Origin: Saccoglossus kowalevskii
Lineage: Eukaryota > Hemichordata > Enteropneusta > Harrimaniidae
Length of the DNA: 61,313 nucleotides
Assembly: GCF_000003605.2 (NCBI RefSeq)
Contig: NW_003131381.1
Coordinates: forward strand, 2,267 to 63,579
Direction of reading: 5' to 3'
Each line of letters starts with the position of its first letter. Position 1 is the stretch's first letter. Shown here in pieces: positions 55,501 to 61,313 of this stretch. The notes below the pieces were generated by a model. The model worked only from the letters and a program-made list of their open reading frames with translations. It was not told where the DNA came from and did no database searches. The translations under genes were made by a program, and so were the position numbers.

Positions 55501-58500
55501 AGTTTTACCATGCGGGCCTGGTAATCGTGGACTTGTCATACCAGAGAATGTCTGCGGTGGTGGATTGGCCGTAAACTGATGTTGTTGTTGTTGCTGTAAA
55601 TTCTCTTGATGTTGTTTTGTCATCGCTTTTAATAACTGGGCATGCGGACCAGGAGTGCTTTCAGTCTCTGTAAAATACAATTAAACAAATAACAATATCG
55701 TTAGTTTTTCAATTTTTCATAAACACCTTTAGAGATAAATTGCATTTCCTGAATGAGCCACAATGTAATTTTTCATTTAAATTCCTGGTTTTGCTTGAAC
55801 ATGTATTGCCTACAAAAAGAGGTTCTATATGTAGTGTTAACTGTAAAGTCAGGCCATCCAAAAAAAGCACAATTTTGACAGTGTGCCATTATAAAAGTGA
55901 CTGTAAGTAACAAGCCTAACATGCTGAAACTGTTCAAAATCAAGATTTTAACTAAAATCCAGTTTACAGTGTCCAAAGCGCACTCTAAGAAAGACAGAAA
56001 GCGTACCTTTACTTGCAAACAGCTTGGCTTCTCTTTGTAATTTCTCAAAGTCAATATCACTGAGGAATGGGTCATTCAGAGGTGGGTGCCGGACAACGGG
56101 AGCTGCTGTTCCGGGCGGAGTCTGCTGTTGCATTTGCTCCATCTTCTCTTTTTCAAGCAAATCTTGCAACAGAAGAGGTTGTTCTTCGAGTAGAAGTGGT
56201 CGTTTGACTGATGATGCCTGTGATAAAGGGATAAAATCCACAAGGTTTTGAGGAATTGATGCAGTGGTAACTGCTGGCGTTGTTGAATTTGATGTGGAAA
56301 CAACAGGAGTACTACTACCACTGGAGCACTTATCTTTCTTGTCTTCATGACTATCGCACTCTGCCAATTCAGGTTCAAGTTTCACAGGCTTTGAGTGTTG
56401 AAGATTAGCCGATGTTGTGTAACTAGCATCTGTACTCTGATGTGTTTCTTGCTGAGGTTCTGTCTTTACAGTTGATGGCAAGTCACTTTTCTCATCACAA
56501 TCTTTCTTCTTTTCACAATACTCTTCTTTGGTACAACCCTCTTGTTTGGTACAACCCTCTTGTTTGGTACAACCCTCTTTTTCGCCACATCCCTCTTTTT
56601 CGCCACATCCCTCTTTTTCGCCACATCCCTCTTTTTCGCCACATCCTTCTTTTTCGCCACATCCCTCTTTCTCACCACAGCCCTCTTTCTCACCACAGCC
56701 CTCTTTTTCACCACATCCATTTTCTTCGCCACATCCCTGTTTTTCGCCACAGCCTTCTTTTTCACCACAACCTTTATTTTTGCCACAGCCTTCTTTCTCA
56801 CCACAGCCCTCTTTTTCACCACAGCCTTTATTTTCACCGCAACCTGTGCTTTCACCACAGCCCTCTTTTTCGCCACAGCCCTCTTTTTCGCCACAGCCCT
56901 CTTTTTCTCCACAGCCCTCTTTTTCTCCACAGCCTTCTTTCTCACCACAGCCTTCTTTCTCACCACAGCCTTCTTTTTCACCACAGCCTTTATTTTCACC
57001 GCAACCTGTGCTTTCACCACAGCCCTCTTTTTCGCCACAGCCCTCCTTTTTACTACAGCCTTCTTTCTCACCACAGCCCTTTTCTTCACCACAGCCCTTT
57101 TCTTCACCACAGCCTTCTTTCTCGCCGCAACCTTTGCTTTCGCCACATCCTTTGTTTTCACCACAGCCTTCTTTTTTCCCACAGCCTTCCTCACTACAAT
57201 TTTCTTTTTGAACACAGTTATCTTTTCTATCACAGCTTTCATCCCTGCAGCCTTCTGATTTGTTCCCACCATTCACACTTTCTCCAGACTTATGGTCCGA
57301 ACAACTGCTATTTTTCGATTCAGTCCCATCCTGCGATTCAGTGATATGTTTTTCCTCGTCCTGAACCAAACCATCGTCAATTTGCTCTTTAGTCTCTGAT
57401 TGACCACACACTGGTTCCTTCTCCTCTGCATCAACTTGACCTGATGCTGGTATGCTCTGTGATTTCACATCTCCTTCCTCGCTTAGACCGAGGTCCTTAA
57501 AGAGTTGCTGATTAGCCTCTGAATGCCTATTTGTGTCTAACTCTGGATCAGCATATTCAAGAATATTGAATTCACCATCTTTAAAAAGATCATCATCAAG
57601 TGGTGCTTCTCCATGAACATTTGTGTCAAAATCATCCTGAGAACCTGGGAAACTGTCTTGAGAAGAATGACGAAAGTGCTGATCCTGGCCCATCACAGAT
57701 TGCGTCTGGTGTTGAGGTTGTCCTGGAAACATTGGGCGTGGCGTTCCAAAGGTCTGCTGTCCCATAGGATTCCCGGGAATACTTGAATAACCTGAAGCAG
57801 GAGCAGAAGTTGATGTAGGAATGAGTGGAGGATGCTGCTGGGAAGGGTCTTTTAAAGAAAATTTCCCTTGTATTGTATTATCAAATCCAGGTCCTTCCAT
57901 AAAACCTGACTGGTGTTGAGGTGAAAATGGTGGTCTTGGTTTTACCAGATGATCATATGGATCAAGAGGATTTGTAGAGAGATCACCATGTGGGGCGTTC
58001 TTCCTCGGTGTTGGCATTTGCTGGGAAGATGGTTGTGATATAGATCGCTGATGGAGTCTTTCCTGCACAAGTGCCATATATGGATTTCTTGGTCGTCCTA
58101 GGCCGGGAAATGGGCCTGTATTTGGCCCAGGTCCTCCATGTTCATGACGCTTCAATTCAATGAAATGCCCTGGATGTCTTTGAGGTGGCATTGATCCAGT
58201 TTGTCTCCATTGGGGCCTGCCCCTCATCCCTTGATCTGGATGCATTTCTGAAAAATTGTCTGACCACTGAGGTCTTGGCATAGATGGGCGCTGATCACTA
58301 CCAAATGGGAATCCTGGCCCGAAAGAAGGTCGCTCACCTTGAAGAGGAGGTCTTTGTCCAGGAGGAGGTTGCCTTTGGTCCTGCATCATTGAATCTCTTG
58401 AAAGTGAAAACTGTTGGCGCTGTTGTTCTGTGAAATGTGCTCCACTTGGATAAGGTGGCGGAGGCTGCGATGGTGGCTGATCTGATGGCCAATGTCTCAA

Positions 58501-61276
58501 ACCAACAGGTGATTGATCGCGCATCATCTGTTCCTGTTGTTCCTGCACTTGCCGACGAAGTCTTCTCTGCTCTTGTTGTTTCACTAGTAATTCTCTTAAC
58601 TGTGCCTTGGGATATTCACCGGGCAGGTTTTGATCTGGTAGACTGACTATTGGAAATCTTTCTGAAACTGGAAATCGAGCATCCCCGGGTTGAAAAACCT
58701 GTTGTGAAACATTATCTATTTGAGATCTTTGTTGTGCTTGCTGCATCATCTGTTGCATCTGCTGCAATGCTGGTTGCGACTGCGAGTGAGGTAGTTGAGA
58801 AAGAGGAGCATCAAGCTGAGTATTGACATCAGACACTGGTTGTGACGGTGACGTTGTACTTTGAGGAGATCCTTGTTTCGGTGATGGAGTGTTAACATGT
58901 GATACATTTGCCATGGACCACGTATGCGCTACTTGTGATTCAGCATCTCCACTTGGTTCTGCTGGCTCAGATGTTTCAACAGATTTACCTTGACTATCAC
59001 CACTTTCTACCAGATTTTCTGTTTTGTTTTGTTGATCAATATCCTTCAGCTTCTTCTTATTTTGACGAACCAAAGCTTAAAGAAAACAAAGAAAAGCTGG
59101 GAATTAGTTATATATTTCAAACTTGTGACACTGAAATATTCAATATCTAGAGTCTTGACTATCAATAAAATAGTAATTTAAAGAAAGATGTTTGTGCATT
59201 CAGCTGTGAAAATAGTTTGTGGGACTCCCCATTTGGGCAGTCCTTGAACTTGCGTATTCTGAAAGCATCCAAGTTCAAAGCCAAATATCTGAAATGCCTT
59301 AAAAATTGTTAAGGAAATTTTTACAACATTAAAAGGCTGTTTTCATAGGGTGGAATGAATGTTAACCAGGTTTTACATCCACTGGTTTTTATTTATTGTT
59401 AACTCTGCATATGAACCAAGTTTTTATTTTGTGCCTTTAGATAACAGTGAAATAAAATAAAACGCAGCCAATAATGGTGATTTTCCTGTTCATTACGTAA
59501 CCAGAAGTCTGCTAAAAATCAAACAATTTGATTTGAATTTTCTTTTTTCATAGTTCAATGTTATCAAATATTTCTAGCACAAAATTAAGCGTGGAAATAT
59601 CCTTAAAATACTTTCATGTTTGTTGAATCTTGCATGATGCTGGATGCCACCACAATGCATAATGCATGATCTTGCAGTTAACGAAAAATGGTCCATTAAT
59701 CCCTATACAGTATTTAGAACAGCTTTAAGGCATTCACATAAGGCGGGGAATCTTTGACACATCACTGAATTTCAAGCTTTTTGGAGATTATCTCGCTACA
59801 GCCAATATTAACATTCAATTGAGAACTGGTAATTTAAAGAGTCCATCTTGTCTGCCATGACATTCATGCCAAAATTGAGCAAGAACAAATATGTGAATCT
59901 GTGAAACAAATGTGGACGGGCTCACGAGTGCTAGCAAGCAGAATTGGTTGGATTAGATACCATAAAACAACCTGGCATACAAATGTAATCTCGTAACATA
60001 ACTGCATGAAATGGCATTTGATGGGAAAAAAGCATGAAACAATACAACTCAATTAGTCGAGATACGAGCAATTTGTGATAAACTGAAACTGAACAAGAAA
60101 CAAAGCAAATCTGTAAATACATTTGCAAGTGTTTTAATTATGCATGTATGGACCCCAATCAATCCATTCAATTCTTGCTTAAAAAGCTGAATAATACAAT
60201 TTATGCTTACTACAGATACCTGCACTAGAGTGTTTGGGAACATCTTGTTGCTGCTGCTGCCTCATTTGTTGCAGTAATTTCCACTGTCGTTCTTGCTCCT
60301 GTTCTCTCAACAATTTCTGTTCTTTTATAAGTTTGGATTGGTCTTTTTTGGTGAGACTTTGCCTGACCATCGGCATTCCTGGGGCAAACCCACCTGATGG
60401 CAGTGGTGGTCGCGGTGGTGGAGGTGGTGGCATTGACATTCTATCCATGGTTACCTCACCAGGACCTCTTGGACTATGCAACATTTGCCCAGGTAATGCT
60501 TCGAACATTTGCATTGCACCATGTGGTCCTTGCATCTGTCCAGGTGGCCCATGCATCTGTCCAGGAGGCCCCTGCATCTGTCCTGGAGGCCCCTGCATCT
60601 GTCCTGGAGGCCCCTGCATCTGTCCTGGAGGCACCTGTGTTGTCACTGGCAAACCTTGCATCTGTCCTGGTGGAACCTGCATCTGTCCTGGTGGAACCTG
60701 CATCTGTCCTGGAGGCCCCTGCATCTGTCCTGGAGGCCCTTGCATCTGTCCTGGGGGCCCTTGCATCTGTCCTGGGGGCCCTTGCATCTGTCCAAGCTGC
60801 CCCTGTGTTGTCACTGGAGGTCCCTGCATCTGACCTGGAGGCCCTTGCATCTGTCCTGGTGGAACCTGCATCTGTCCTGGGGGCCCTTGCATCTGTCCTG
60901 GGGGCCCTTGCATCTGTCCTGGGGGCCCTTGCATCTGTCCTAGTGGCCCTTGCATCTGTCCAAGCTGCCCCTGTGTTGTCACTGGAGGTCCTTGCATCTG
61001 ACCTGGGGGTCCTTGCATATGAGGTAAACCTTGTCCAAGCATGATACCAGGAATACCAGAATAGCCAGGAGCTTGCCCTCGCACAGGCATCATTCCTGGT
61101 AGCAGCTGTCCAGACATCTGATTGGGTACCTGCATATGAGGTGCCATGGGTCCAGTACTGAGTAATGGGGCCGGACTTGGAATGGGACTTCTCATTTGAG
61201 GTTGCTCCTGTGTCGGATCACCACTCTGAACATTTAGTTGCTCTTGCACTTTCTTCCTCTGTATACCTTCATTTAA
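40462..61276 (-). CDS. KMT2C/KMT2D: KMT2C/KMT2D (MLL3/4) histone H3K4 methyltransferase, 3' part, 18 exons
   Basis: This is the catalytic subunit of the MLL3/4 COMPASS-like complex, which mono-methylates H3K4 at enhancers in the nucleus. Eighteen exons joined by GT-AG borders with consistent phases give 3265 codons plus TAA. Order by window residue: Q/P/M-rich repeat 80-260; ADPELD motif near 860; Cys hexapeptide repeat about 980-1200; [16 protein letters not shown] near 1315; coiled coils and a Pro repeat 1600-1850; LxxLL (LLKQLL) near 2090; [14 protein letters not shown] near 2330; FVPSSSPE-like motif near 2445; extended PHD 2755-2865; FYRN and FYRC 2900-3075; Win motif near 3068; SET 3120-3240; post-SET. 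The N-terminal PHD clusters and HMG box of the family would lie beyond base 61313, so the gene is cut by the window edge. Vertebrate C and D paralogues are about equally close. Confidence 0.97.
40600..40715. repeat. Three-copy 40-bp repeat with CTCF-like cores in the last KMT2C/D intron
   Basis: Copies marked by ccctctagtggtaa at 40616 and 40656 and cccccaagtggtaa at 40696, each followed by a diverged caagaatagcaccatagtta. Located 50-160 bases upstream of the terminal exon. Confidence 0.8.
40654..40666 (-). promoter_or_regulatory. CTCF-like core motif (exact consensus)
   Basis: The minus strand reads CCACTAGAGGGCA, fitting the CTCF core CCASYAGRKGGCR at every position. Near-matches with one mismatch flank it at 40616-40628 and 40695-40707. 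Binding is inferred from the motif alone. Confidence 0.4.
41132..41431 (-). CDS. KMT2C/KMT2D: KMT2C/D window exon 17 (residues 3136-3235), SET domain
   Basis: Encodes [20 protein letters not shown], then [51 protein letters not shown] and KGEE. The SAM-site motifs GLGLFA and [10 protein letters not shown] and the substrate-channel residues are intact, so the enzyme is predicted to be active. Borders TTTATAG|GGATTG and GAGGAG|GTTAGT, phase 0. Confidence 0.99.
41613..41764. mobile_element. TACTGTAAAATA-type element, shortened
   Basis: tactgtaaaataatttattt at one end, cgctggactgttttcactga internally, with a decayed right end. In the intron before the SET exon. Confidence 0.6.
41779..41913. repeat. 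27-bp minisatellite at the donor of the pre-SET exon
   Basis: Four to five units, with gagctgagggg at 41805, 41832, 41859 and 41886. The minus-strand frame continues from the exon as CRKINPSAQ repeats because 27 is a multiple of 3, reaching a stop after about 45 codons. The first unit begins inside the donor GTGTGTAG. Confidence 0.93.
41914..42082 (-). CDS. KMT2C/KMT2D: KMT2C/D window exon 16 (residues 3079-3135), pre-SET linker
   Basis: Encodes [20 protein letters not shown], then [20 protein letters not shown] and [13 protein letters not shown], the SET N-flank of MLL3/4. Borders TTCACAG|ACCGCA and ATACAG|GTGTGT, phase 0. A 27-bp repeat begins right at this donor. Confidence 0.97.
42532..42662 (-). 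CDS. KMT2C/KMT2D: KMT2C/D window exon 15 (residues 3036-3079), Win motif
   Basis: Encodes [20 protein letters not shown] then [20 protein letters not shown] and YIK. GCARCEP is the WDR5-interacting (Win) motif; vertebrate MLL3/4 have GCARSEP, so Ser is replaced by Cys while the key Arg is kept. Borders TTTCACAG|CTACCT and TAAAAG|GTATGT, phase 2. Confidence 0.97.
43293..43429 (-). CDS. KMT2C/KMT2D: KMT2C/D window exon 14 (residues 2990-3035), FYRC
   Basis: Encodes [20 protein letters not shown] then [20 protein letters not shown] and LRVIES, the FYRC module (family GVWDKILEPVACVRKKSEMLQLFPAYLKGEDLFGLT). Borders CATCTAG|GTGTTT and GAATCG|GTGTGT, phase 0. Confidence 0.96.
43490..44190. repeat. 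Degenerate minisatellite abutting the exon 13 donor of KMT2C/D
   Basis: Built from short words such as acgacacaaatgac and gacaggaatggcac, with a longer block marked by agaaaagaag at 43681, 43806, 43943, 44059 and 44175 (spacing 116-137). It starts within about 10 bases of the donor of exon 13. Minus-strand Leu/Val/Phe/Cys-rich open frames here are artefacts of the array. Confidence 0.92.
44198..44360 (-). CDS. KMT2C/KMT2D: KMT2C/D window exon 13 (residues 2936-2990), FYRN/FYRC
   Basis: Encodes [20 protein letters not shown] then [20 protein letters not shown] and [14 protein letters not shown], matching family VGYEASRLYWSTRYANRRCRYLCSI. Borders TTTATAG|GTTGGT and TAAAG|GTAACT. A 0.7-kb minisatellite begins within about 10 bases of this donor. 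Confidence 0.97.
45021..45141 (-). CDS. KMT2C/KMT2D: KMT2C/D window exon 12 (residues 2895-2935), FYRN start
   Basis: Encodes [20 protein letters not shown] then [20 protein letters not shown], the FYRN entry of the family (TFRVGSLIFHTIGQLLPQQMQAFHS). Borders TATTTCAG|TATTAT and TATCCA|GTAAGT, phase 0. Confidence 0.97.
45242..45275 (-). promoter_or_regulatory. Pair of CTCF-like near-matches
   Basis: gcgcccctagtgg and gaccctctagtgg lie 21 bases apart in the intron between exons 11 and 12. Each differs from the CTCF core by one base. Confidence 0.3.
45353..45465 (-). CDS. KMT2C/KMT2D: KMT2C/D window exon 11 (residues 2858-2895)
   Basis: Encodes [20 protein letters not shown] then [17 protein letters not shown], matching family KTMLCPMHKPKG and FAVFRRVYVQRDEVRQIA. 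TMLCPLH supplies the last ePHD ligands and leads into FYRN. Borders TTCATAG|ACAATG and CGCAAG|GTATAC, phase 2. Confidence 0.97.
45679..45876. mobile_element. TACTGTAAAATA-type palindromic short element, reverse orientation
   Basis: tactgtaaaatactttctgt to gaagtattctacagta. Internal ggggtgttttgtatgg and ttttattttcactgaatt are the reverse complement of the SMARCC-intron copies. Confidence 0.75.
46491..46734 (-). CDS. KMT2C/KMT2D: KMT2C/D window exon 10 (residues 2776-2857), extended PHD core
   Basis: Encodes [20 protein letters not shown], then [33 protein letters not shown] and [18 protein letters not shown]. The His/Cys ligands of the extended PHD (HLNC, CCYC, GCHKFRC, YHFDC) are all intact. 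Borders TTCCAAG|GTTACT and GACAAG|GTGAGC, phase 0. Confidence 0.98.
47143..47252 (-). CDS. KMT2C/KMT2D: KMT2C/D window exon 9 (residues 2740-2776), ePHD first Cys pair
   Basis: Encodes [20 protein letters not shown] then [17 protein letters not shown], the start of the extended PHD finger (family FLKKLGTSLKPDP and CCFCHEEGDGLTDGPAR). Zinc ligands CVFC are present. Borders AACTAG|TTAATC and GCCAG|GTAACA, phase 2. No long open frame covers it. Confidence 0.97.
47334..47893. repeat. 23-bp minisatellite that duplicates a splice donor, about 24 copies
   Basis: Plus-strand unit cttgcatcatcaatgtacg plus tgtg. On the minus strand this reads ATTGATGATGCAAGC, a copy of the end of exon 8 with its donor (ATTGATGAT|GTAAGT) in which GT is mostly GC. 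One distal copy near 47791 keeps full GTAAGT. All three plus frames stay open because 23 is not a multiple of 3; those plus-strand frames are not genes. Confidence 0.95.
47884..47991 (-). CDS. KMT2C/KMT2D: KMT2C/D window exon 8 (residues 2704-2739)
   Basis: Encodes [20 protein letters not shown] then [13 protein letters not shown], matching family KKWRGMKWKKWSIHIVIPKGTF. Acceptor TTTCAG|ACACAA. Donor GATGAT|GTAAGT, phase 0. The last 12 exon bases and the donor are the seed of the 23-bp minisatellite that fills the next intron. Confidence 0.96.
48084..48493 (-). CDS. KMT2C/KMT2D: KMT2C/D window exon 7 (residues 2567-2703), pre-ePHD Cys pairs
   Basis: Encodes [20 protein letters not shown] then [18 protein letters not shown], equivalent to the family CCHCKVVILGSGVRKS and IVFCSNNCFILYS pairs of CxxC/CxxxC cysteines. 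A Gln/Lys-rich tail follows. Borders TTTGTAG|GTACTC and ATCATA|GTAAGT, phase 0. Confidence 0.97.
48986..49201 (-). CDS. KMT2C/KMT2D: KMT2C/D window exon 6 (residues 2495-2566)
   Basis: Encodes [16 protein letters not shown], then [20 protein letters not shown] and [16 protein letters not shown], matching family SVAITLHPTAAENISSVVAAFSDLL. The acceptor TTTTCAG|CACTAT has three further in-phase copies at 66, 132 and 195 nt upstream within a tandem array. Donor AAAGAAA|GTAAGA, phase 1. Confidence 0.94.
49201..49470. repeat. 63-66-bp minisatellite that duplicates a splice acceptor
   Basis: About four units, with gctgaaaatgac at 49201, 49267, 49333 and 49396. On the minus strand each unit contains TTTTCAG|CACTA, the true acceptor of KMT2C/D exon 6 plus its first exon bases. 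Spacings of 66, 66 and 63 nt keep the same phase, and the minus frame is open through all copies. Each unit also holds tgccccctatagttggg. Confidence 0.93.
49639..49817 (-). CDS. KMT2C/KMT2D: KMT2C/D window exon 5 (residues 2435-2494)
   Basis: Encodes [20 protein letters not shown] then [25 protein letters not shown] and the leucine-rich tail are family signatures. Borders TTCTTTAG|AATGTC and AAAAAGG|GTAAGA, phase 1. The Met is internal, not a start. Confidence 0.95.
50065..51215. repeat. 30-bp minisatellite in a KMT2C/D intron, about 38 copies
   Basis: Unit cctatagaattatacaccta followed by ttgttcttca, with a few 28-bp units and increasing divergence after 50940. It lies between exons 4 and 5. 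The 279-codon plus-strand frame ([10 protein letters not shown] repeats) exists only because 30 is a multiple of 3. Confidence 0.95.
51314..51524 (-). CDS. KMT2C/KMT2D: KMT2C/D window exon 4 (residues 2365-2434)
   Basis: Encodes [20 protein letters not shown] and onward to [26 protein letters not shown] corresponds to the family SLPTPPHNN stretch before the SSSPE motif. Borders ATGCACAG|ATGTTG and CCAAA|GTATGT, phase 2. The longest open frame here in another phase is a shadow. Confidence 0.92.
51525..52700. other. KMT2C/D intron between exons 3 and 4
   Basis: Holds the purine-rich tract and a short catcatcatcatcatcgact segment whose flank (gtgatgataggagagaatgg) resembles 30975-31060 in SMARCC. 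No exon seen. Confidence 0.6.
51607..51660. repeat. Purine-rich GGCA/GGGA simple repeat in KMT2C/D intron
   Basis: caggcaggtattggaaggca, then ggcagggaagggaggggagg: a strand-asymmetric purine tract that could form triplex or G-rich structure. Confidence 0.75.
52701..55667 (-). CDS. KMT2C/KMT2D: KMT2C/D window exon 3 (residues 1376-2364), coiled coils, LxxLL, polyQ
   Basis: A 2967-nt exon of conserved MLL3/4 landmarks in family order: [32 protein letters not shown]; a long coiled coil with [20 protein letters not shown]; a GPPxGPP proline repeat; [20 protein letters not shown] and [42 protein letters not shown] (LxxLL, about 53497-53521); polyQ (about 53136-53180); [24 protein letters not shown] (about 52782-52826). 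Borders TTTTACAG|AGACTG and GGAATTC|GTAAGT, phase 1. Confidence 0.98.
54418..54590 (-). repeat. Coding proline-glycine repeat (GPPxGPP type) in KMT2C/D
   Basis: Degenerate 12- to 24-bp tandem repeat encoding runs of [14 protein letters not shown] and GLPPGPP between the first coiled coil and the [13 protein letters not shown] helix. Pro-rich linkers occur here in the family, but this collagen-like register is local. Confidence 0.85.
56007..59075 (-). CDS. KMT2C/KMT2D: KMT2C/D window exon 2 (residues 353-1375), with Cys hexapeptide repeat
   Basis: A 3069-nt exon. The acceptor CTTTAAG|CTTTGG joins in phase to give [14 protein letters not shown]. It then carries Q/P-rich sequence, the acidic motif [12 protein letters not shown] typical of MLL3/4, an acidic/Ser region, about 37 hexapeptides of type GCGEKE (56525-57190), and the family motif [18 protein letters not shown], which includes an LxxLL (LQDLL). 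The end reads AAAG|GTACGC; an alternative donor GCAA|GTAAAG lies 6 nt earlier in the same phase. Confidence 0.96.
56525..57190 (-). repeat. Coding 18-bp tandem repeat, Cys-containing hexapeptide GCGEKE, about 37 copies
   Basis: Within KMT2C/D window exon 2 the frame reads GCGEKE over and over, with variants [24 protein letters not shown] and GCTKQE. Every copy keeps Cys at the same place. [13 protein letters not shown] pair occurs twice, showing that blocks of several units were duplicated together. The repeat is uninterrupted and in frame. Confidence 0.95.
59076..60219. other. KMT2C/D intron 1 of the window, no feature seen
   Basis: Unique AT-rich sequence between GTATCT and CTTTAAG. I found no repeat or extra exon in it. 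Confidence 0.6.
60220..61276 (-). CDS. KMT2C/KMT2D: KMT2C/D window exon 1 (residues 1-352), Q/P/M repeat
   Basis: The chosen acceptor TTTTTTCAATTAG|TTAAAT opens [18 protein letters not shown] second possible acceptor ATACAG|AGG at 61259/61258 would drop six residues in frame. The exon holds about 26 copies of the heptad GQMQGPP, a Pro-rich patch, then a charged helix ([20 protein letters not shown]) with polyQ. Donor AGTGCAG|GTATCT, phase 1. Confidence 0.85.
60525..61020 (-). repeat. Coding 21-bp tandem repeat, heptapeptide GQMQGPP, about 26 copies
   Basis: KMT2C/D window exon 1 reads GPPGQMQ repeats with small variants (VPP, GLP, GHM) and two or three interspersed VTTQGQL units. In frame throughout. 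Opposite-strand open frames rich in CICPGGP or HLSW are shadows of this array. Confidence 0.95.
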
Positions 61277-61313
61277 CTAATTGAAAAAATTATACATGTC
61301 ACAATAAATACTC

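Noticed and set aside
56442-57344. Plus- and minus-strand frames of 227-300 codons opposite or out of phase with the Cys repeat
   Set aside because: Shadows of the 18-bp coding repeat; the KMT2C/D frame is supported by flanking conserved motifs.
60234-61044. Plus-strand frames rich in CICPGGP, SVLEAPA or HLSW
   Set aside because: Shadows of the GQMQGPP coding repeat on the other strand.

Overview
The window looks like nuclear DNA from a marine invertebrate. It is AT-rich, its genes have many short exons and phase-matched GT-AG introns, and its introns and intergenic DNA are full of short palindromic elements and minisatellites. The repeat style (TTAA-ended and TACTGTAAAATA-ended short elements, a 158-bp repeat beside AGCTCCGCT hairpins, frequent acatgta words) suggests a lophotrochozoan such as a mollusc. 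That placement is inference only. There are no prokaryotic features, CRISPR arrays or rRNA genes.

Two protein-coding genes can be reconstructed, both on the minus strand, arranged head to tail. (1) At 40462-61276 is the 3' part of a KMT2C/KMT2D (MLL3/MLL4, Trr/Lpt-type) histone H3K4 methyltransferase: 18 exons and 3265 codons, phase-consistent to the stop. It keeps, in order, Q/P-rich and coiled-coil regions, LxxLL motifs, the [14 protein letters not shown] segment, an extended PHD finger, FYRN, FYRC, a Win motif, SET and post-SET. The N-terminal PHD clusters lie beyond base 61313. (2) At 18330-35755 is a complete SMARCC1/2 (BAF155/BAF170, Moira/SWI3-type) SWI/SNF core subunit: 22 exons, 1167 residues, with the SMARCC N-terminal module, SWIRM, SANT, C-terminal coiled coil and Q/P-rich tail. 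Its start codon sits in a perfect TISU/YY1-type element. Both proteins are Trithorax-group chromatin activators: one deposits H3K4 methylation at enhancers, the other is the scaffold of the BAF remodeller.

Layout: 1-18329 has no supportable gene. It holds an 80-bp satellite (3040-3760), microsatellites, TTAA-ended short elements, a 249-bp tandem array broken by a 591-base N gap (15523-16113), and mostly unique AT-rich DNA. 18330-35755 is SMARCC. 35756-40461 is intergenic, with duplicated segments, a 158-bp tandem element and a TTAA-ended short element. 40462-61313 is KMT2C/D.

The most unusual signal is a set of intronic minisatellites that start exactly at exon borders and carry copies of the splice site itself. 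They copy an acceptor at 49201-49470 (in frame and open, so it could give isoforms with 22, 44 or 65 extra residues) and donors at 47334-47893, 41805-41913 and, in the neighbouring SMARCC gene, 22519-22615. A further array abuts a donor at 43490-44190. Separately, the KMT2C/D protein carries about 37 copies of a cysteine-containing hexapeptide (GCGEKE) that I do not know from other family members.
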